Positions 6,598-8,724 of a stretch of 8,724 bases of DNA are shown piece by piece. The stretch's first letter is position 1. Each line of letters begins with the position of its first letter. Origin of the DNA: JANXSD01 sp043758125 (GTDB lineage Bacteria; Bacteroidota; Bacteroidia; AKYH767-A; OLB10). The position numbers and the translations under genes are program-made. Below the pieces are notes generated by a model. It made no database searches. It was given only the letters and a program-made list of their open reading frames with translations, and had not been told where the DNA came from. The stretch spans positions 1 through 8,724 of the forward strand of contig JAYVOC010000039.1 in assembly GCA_043758125.1 (NCBI GenBank), in the 5' to 3' direction.

Positions 6598-7299
6598 TTA
6601 TTTAATACTTACAGCTTTTATTAACGAATCAATATCCTTAGCAATTTTTACACCTGGTAATTTTACAGGAGATCCAACTTGAGCAAGGAAGCTACCTTTT
6701 ACTTCACCAGTTTTATAAGTGGTAAAACCTATTCTGTATAAACCAGCTATTAATGCTTTTTTAGGATTGCTTATTTCACTAGTAATGCGCATCAACGAAT
6801 TGTATTTACTTCCTGATGGTTGAGCAGGCAATTCTGATGAGTCATCATTTTGATCATAAACAGCCCAGGTGCTCTTTTTTCCTTTAATAATATCTGCAGC
6901 ACTCATTACAGATTCAGATCTTTCTAGCGACACCCATGTATCAAAATAATTAGTTTTATCTGTTGCATTCGCAGTGTAATCGTCAGCAATAAAATCTGTT
7001 GCTTCTGGAGTCATTTTATCTGGAACTGGAGAAACCATTCTGACTCCTAATTCAGGAGCCGCTGCAGGAATCCAGATATACAAATAATAAAATTTCTTTC
7101 CATTACGTAACTCATCAGGAGCTGCACCTGGTTTAATGTATCCATAATAACTTTGAATATCAGTATAGGGAACACGAATTTCTTTTCCCATCATCGATTT
7201 CTTTCCCATATCTGCTCCGAACTTATCCAGTTTCTGTGCGGATAACGATGTTGAAATACAAATCACGCTTGCCAATAATATTATTTTACTTACTTTCAT
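6598..7299 (-). CDS. LipL32-family exported protein
   Basis: 233 residues from the ATG at 7299. Residues 1-21 form a Sec signal peptide (MKVSKII, a hydrophobic core, then SLSA before Q22), typical of Bacteroidota; there is no lipobox cysteine at the cleavage site. The mature part closely resembles Leptospira LipL32 as I recall it: SYYGYIKPGAAPDEL (50-64), YYLYIWIPA (71-79), ELGVRMVSP (83-91), FDTWVSLER (119-127), KYNSL (165-169), GLYRIGFTTYKTGEVKGSF (186-204). LipL32 is the most abundant surface lipoprotein of pathogenic Leptospira, has a jelly-roll fold, binds calcium and host matrix proteins in vitro, and has no settled function. The positions of its recalled calcium ligands are kept here: D120, T121, D152, D153 and Y166. 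The protein is probably periplasmic or released. The open frame extends upstream to 7422, but that stretch overlaps the DUF3109 gene and would hide the signal peptide. A weak promoter-like TAATTGTG lies at 7336-7329; read-through from the upstream gene is also possible. Confidence 0.88.
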   Translation of the reverse strand: MKVSKIILLASVICISTSLSAQKLDKFGADMGKKSMMGKEIRVPYTDIQSYYGYIKPGAAPDELRNGKKFYYLYIWIPAAAPELGVRMVSPVPDKMTPEATDFIADDYTANATDKTNYFDTWVSLERSESVMSAADIIKGKKSTWAVYDQNDDSSELPAQPSGSKYNSLMRITSEISNPKKALIAGLYRIGFTTYKTGEVKGSFLAQVGSPVKLPGVKIAKDIDSLIKAVSIK

Positions 7300-7337
7300 A
7301 ATTGTGTTGATTAGTTTATACGAAGTAACACAATTAT
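7298..7337 (-). promoter_or_regulatory. Inverted repeat covering the LipL32-like start codon
   Basis: Perfect 11-bp arms (7298-7308 and 7327-7337) with an 18-base spacer in the 46-base gap before the LipL32-like gene. On the minus-strand transcript the 3' arm runs into the first two bases of the ATG, so a hairpin would partly mask the start. It could equally be an operator or weak attenuator. The arms are AT-rich and the role is inferred. Confidence 0.4.
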
Positions 7338-7345
7338 TCCATTCG

Positions 7346-7936
7346 TCACTTTTTCTGATCAAGCTTTTTTTCTTCCAATAAATGTGCTGCGATTTCCAAT
7401 TGTGCATACCACTCTTCACCATACTTTCTAATCAGCGAATCCTTTAAAAATTTATAAACCGGAACCTTTAAACTTTTACCAAGTTTACATGCCGCAGCGC
7501 AAACATCCCATCGATCGTAATTGACCGCATCATACGTTTTGAATTTAGTGATACGTACGGGATATAAATGACAAGATACTGGTTTACGAAATGGAATTTT
7601 TCCTTCAAAAAATGCTTTCTCAAATGAACATTTAGCAATTCCATTTTCAAATACTGTATATACACATTCACGATTTCCATGTACTAATGGAGTAACCCAA
7701 TCATTGTCGCTATCTATCAAATAATGCCCAAGCTTTTCAATACTTTCAATAGCCTCTGCCTGCAAATAAGGCTTAACAACCTCATAATATTTGTCGATTT
7801 CATTCAATTCACTTTCCTCTAGCGGAGCACCCGAATCTCCCGCAATACAGCACTCCCCTTTACATTTTTGAAGATCACAAACAAATTGCTCCTCTAAAAC
7901 TTCTGTAGAAACTAATGTTTTACCTATTGAAATCAA
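7346..7936 (-). CDS. DUF3109 family cysteine-rich protein
   Basis: 196 residues from the TTG at 7936. It matches the DUF3109 family well known in Bacteroidota: KTLVSTEVLEEQFVCDLQ, then the cluster C20, C25, C29, C30 (CKGECCIAGDSGAPLEE), C91, C103, SCHLYPVRITK with C122, then YDRWDVCAAACKLG with C146 and C150, and the closing VPVYKFLKDSLIRKYGEEW. Nine cysteines, with CC and SCHLYP motifs, suggest metal or Fe-S binding, as proposed for related YkgJ-type (CxxxCxxCC) proteins; the function is unknown. No signal peptide, so cytoplasmic. An ATG at 7999 would add a hydrophobic N-terminus (MLALLLISIVYLY), but a perfect promoter -7 box lies inside that stretch and family members begin near I-S-I-G-K-T-L-V. 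The TTG at 7936, or the ATT just before it, is therefore preferred. The gene may be co-transcribed with the LipL32-like gene 46 bases downstream. Confidence 0.88.
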   Translation of the reverse strand: MISIGKTLVSTEVLEEQFVCDLQKCKGECCIAGDSGAPLEESELNEIDKYYEVVKPYLQAEAIESIEKLGHYLIDSDNDWVTPLVHGNRECVYTVFENGIAKCSFEKAFFEGKIPFRKPVSCHLYPVRITKFKTYDAVNYDRWDVCAAACKLGKSLKVPVYKFLKDSLIRKYGEEWYAQLEIAAHLLEEKKLDQKK

Positions 7937-7963
7937 AATCTCGTCGTTGTTAATATTGAAATA

Positions 7964-7996
7964 CAAATATACGATTGAAATAAGTAATAATGCTAA
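7964..7996 (-). promoter_or_regulatory. Promoter of the DUF3109 gene
   Basis: On the minus strand, TATATTTG (7971-7964) matches TAnnTTTG exactly. A TTAG (7996-7993) lies 21 bases upstream in the -33 position, as at the ABC-F promoter. The predicted transcript start near 7957 leaves a leader of about 20 bases to the TTG start at 7936 and excludes the longer reading with a start at 7999. Confidence 0.55.
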
Positions 7997-8115
7997 CAAA
8001 AAGTTTTACATGAAATAGAGTAAAACAATAAATGATCTATTTTCCAAATTGGCAATACTAATCTTATCTAAAATGTATTGATATAAGAAATATTTTTCAA
8101 CTAACTCAAATTGCA

Positions 8116-8123
8116 TACTTTTG
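8116..8123 (+). promoter_or_regulatory. Candidate promoter -7 box of the response regulator
   Basis: TACTTTTG matches TAnnTTTG exactly. The -33 region holds only a T-run (8093-8097) without a clear TTG, so strength is uncertain. The transcript would start near 8130, about 35 bases before the ATG. The rest of the 228-base divergent region (7937-8164) is AT-rich and holds only this and the DUF3109 promoter as far as I can see. Confidence 0.5.
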
Positions 8124-8153
8124 AATAATTAAGTGTAAATAAAAAATAGTTTT

Positions 8154-8157
8154 AGGA
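8154..8157 (+). promoter_or_regulatory. Shine-Dalgarno-like site of the response regulator
   Basis: AGGA seven bases before the ATG at 8165. It is one of the few purine-rich sites in the window at normal ribosome-binding distance, and it supports this start. Confidence 0.45.
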
Positions 8158-8164
8158 TAATTAA

Positions 8165-8724
8165 ATGAAAAAAATTTTAATAATTGAGGATGACCCTTCG
8201 ATAGTTGAATTAATAGATATTCATTTAAAAGATATTCATTGCAACTCAACAAAATCCTATTCTGGCAGCGAAGGATTAAAATTTTTGAAAAAGAACAATT
8301 ATGATCTTATAATTCTTGATGTAATGTTGCCAGATAAAAACGGCTTCGAAGTTTGCAAAGCTATTAGAGGAGATAAAAATTACACTCCAATTTTAATGTT
8401 AACATCATTATCGGAGGAAATTGATAAAGTAATCGGGCTTGAATCAGGCGCTGATGATTATTTAACAAAGCCATTTAGCATTCGTGAATTAATTGCAAGA
8501 GTAAAGGCAATTTTAAGAAGAGCTGAAATATCCACTACGAACAATTCTAATTCAAATAAAGTATTAATATGTGAAGAGTTATTCGTTGATTTTCAAAAAA
8601 GAAAAGTCCTATTGAAAGATAAAAAAATCGAGTTAACAGTAAAAGAATTTGACTTACTCTCCATATTTATTTGTAACCCAGGAAAGAGTTATACACGAGA
8701 AAATCTTTTAAACTTAGTTTGGGG
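8165..8724 (+). CDS. OmpR/PhoB-type response regulator (3' partial)
   Basis: 186 complete codons are visible before the window ends. Receiver domain, residues 1-120: KKILIIEDD with the acidic pocket E8/D9/D10, phospho-acceptor D52 in ILDVMLPDKNG, T80 in ILMLT, and the conserved K102 in the TKPF motif, so all the phosphorylation residues are present. After a short Ser/Asn-rich linker (122-132) comes the winged-helix DNA-binding domain of the OmpR type (from about 133: VDFQKRKVLLKDKKIELTVKEFDLL, then YTRENLLNLVWG), cut before the recognition helix. It acts as a phosphorylation-switched transcription factor in the cytoplasm. A histidine kinase gene would be expected just downstream, outside the window. 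Start chosen from the family N-terminus and the AGGA site. Its targets cannot be told from the sequence. Confidence 0.93.
   Translation, partial: MKKILIIEDDPSIVELIDIHLKDIHCNSTKSYSGSEGLKFLKKNNYDLIILDVMLPDKNGFEVCKAIRGDKNYTPILMLTSLSEEIDKVIGLESGADDYLTKPFSIRELIARVKAILRRAEISTTNNSNSNKVLICEELFVDFQKRKVLLKDKKIELTVKEFDLLSIFICNPGKSYTRENLLNLVW

Noticed and set aside
7300..7422. Longer N-terminus for the LipL32-like protein starting at 7422
   Set aside because: It would overlap the well-supported DUF3109 gene by 77 bases and bury a clear signal peptide 41 residues inside the protein.
7468..7680. Small minus-strand open frame inside the DUF3109 gene
   Set aside because: It is an alternative frame within a gene with clear family motifs; it shows no recognisable domain of its own.
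8050..8105. Short inverted repeat (caatac/gtattg) in the divergent region before the response regulator
   Set aside because: Only 6 bp in a very AT-rich stretch, with no extension of the match; expected by chance.

Overview
The window looks like a chromosomal segment of an AT-rich member of the Bacteroidota, probably near the Chitinophagaceae or Sphingobacteriales. The basis is a type IX secretion (T9SS) sorting domain at the end of the first gene, promoters of the Bacteroidota form TAnnTTTG instead of TATAAT, near absence of Shine-Dalgarno sequences, and Bacteroidota-type versions of the housekeeping proteins. There is no integrase, transposase, CRISPR array, tRNA or rRNA gene.

Layout. Bases 1-4378 (+) are the 3' part of a very large secreted, adhesin-like protein. 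Its order is an N-terminal beta-rich domain common in Bacteroidota surface proteins, five diverged copies of a Gly/Thr/Ile-rich module of about 65-75 residues, an IPT/TIG domain, four Ig/PKD-like domains and a T9SS type A sorting domain. A strong bidirectional terminator (4405-4449) separates it from a convergent small acidic hypothetical gene (4454-4774, -). A divergent intergenic region with a good promoter leads to a YbiT-type ABC-F ATPase (4917-6548, +). That gene ends in a 34-bp perfect palindrome followed by a second bidirectional terminator. On the minus strand lie a LipL32-family exported protein (6598-7299) and, upstream of it, a Cys-rich DUF3109 protein (7346-7936). A second divergent intergenic region leads to an OmpR/PhoB-type response regulator (8165 to the window edge, +), cut off at its 3' end.

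How the genes relate. Gene orientation alternates, so most are separate transcription units; only the DUF3109 and LipL32-like genes could be co-transcribed (46 bp apart). I see no multi-gene system. The strongest individual signals are: (1) a homologue of LipL32, the major surface lipoprotein of pathogenic Leptospira, in a Bacteroidota context, keeping all five residues I recall as calcium ligands but lacking a lipobox; (2) an ABC-F protein whose second Walker A and first signature motif are both degraded, which is exactly the pair forming one of its two composite ATP sites; (3) repeated modules that appear to interrupt otherwise recognisable host domains of the T9SS cargo protein. Family assignments rest on my recollection of family sequences, since no search was possible.
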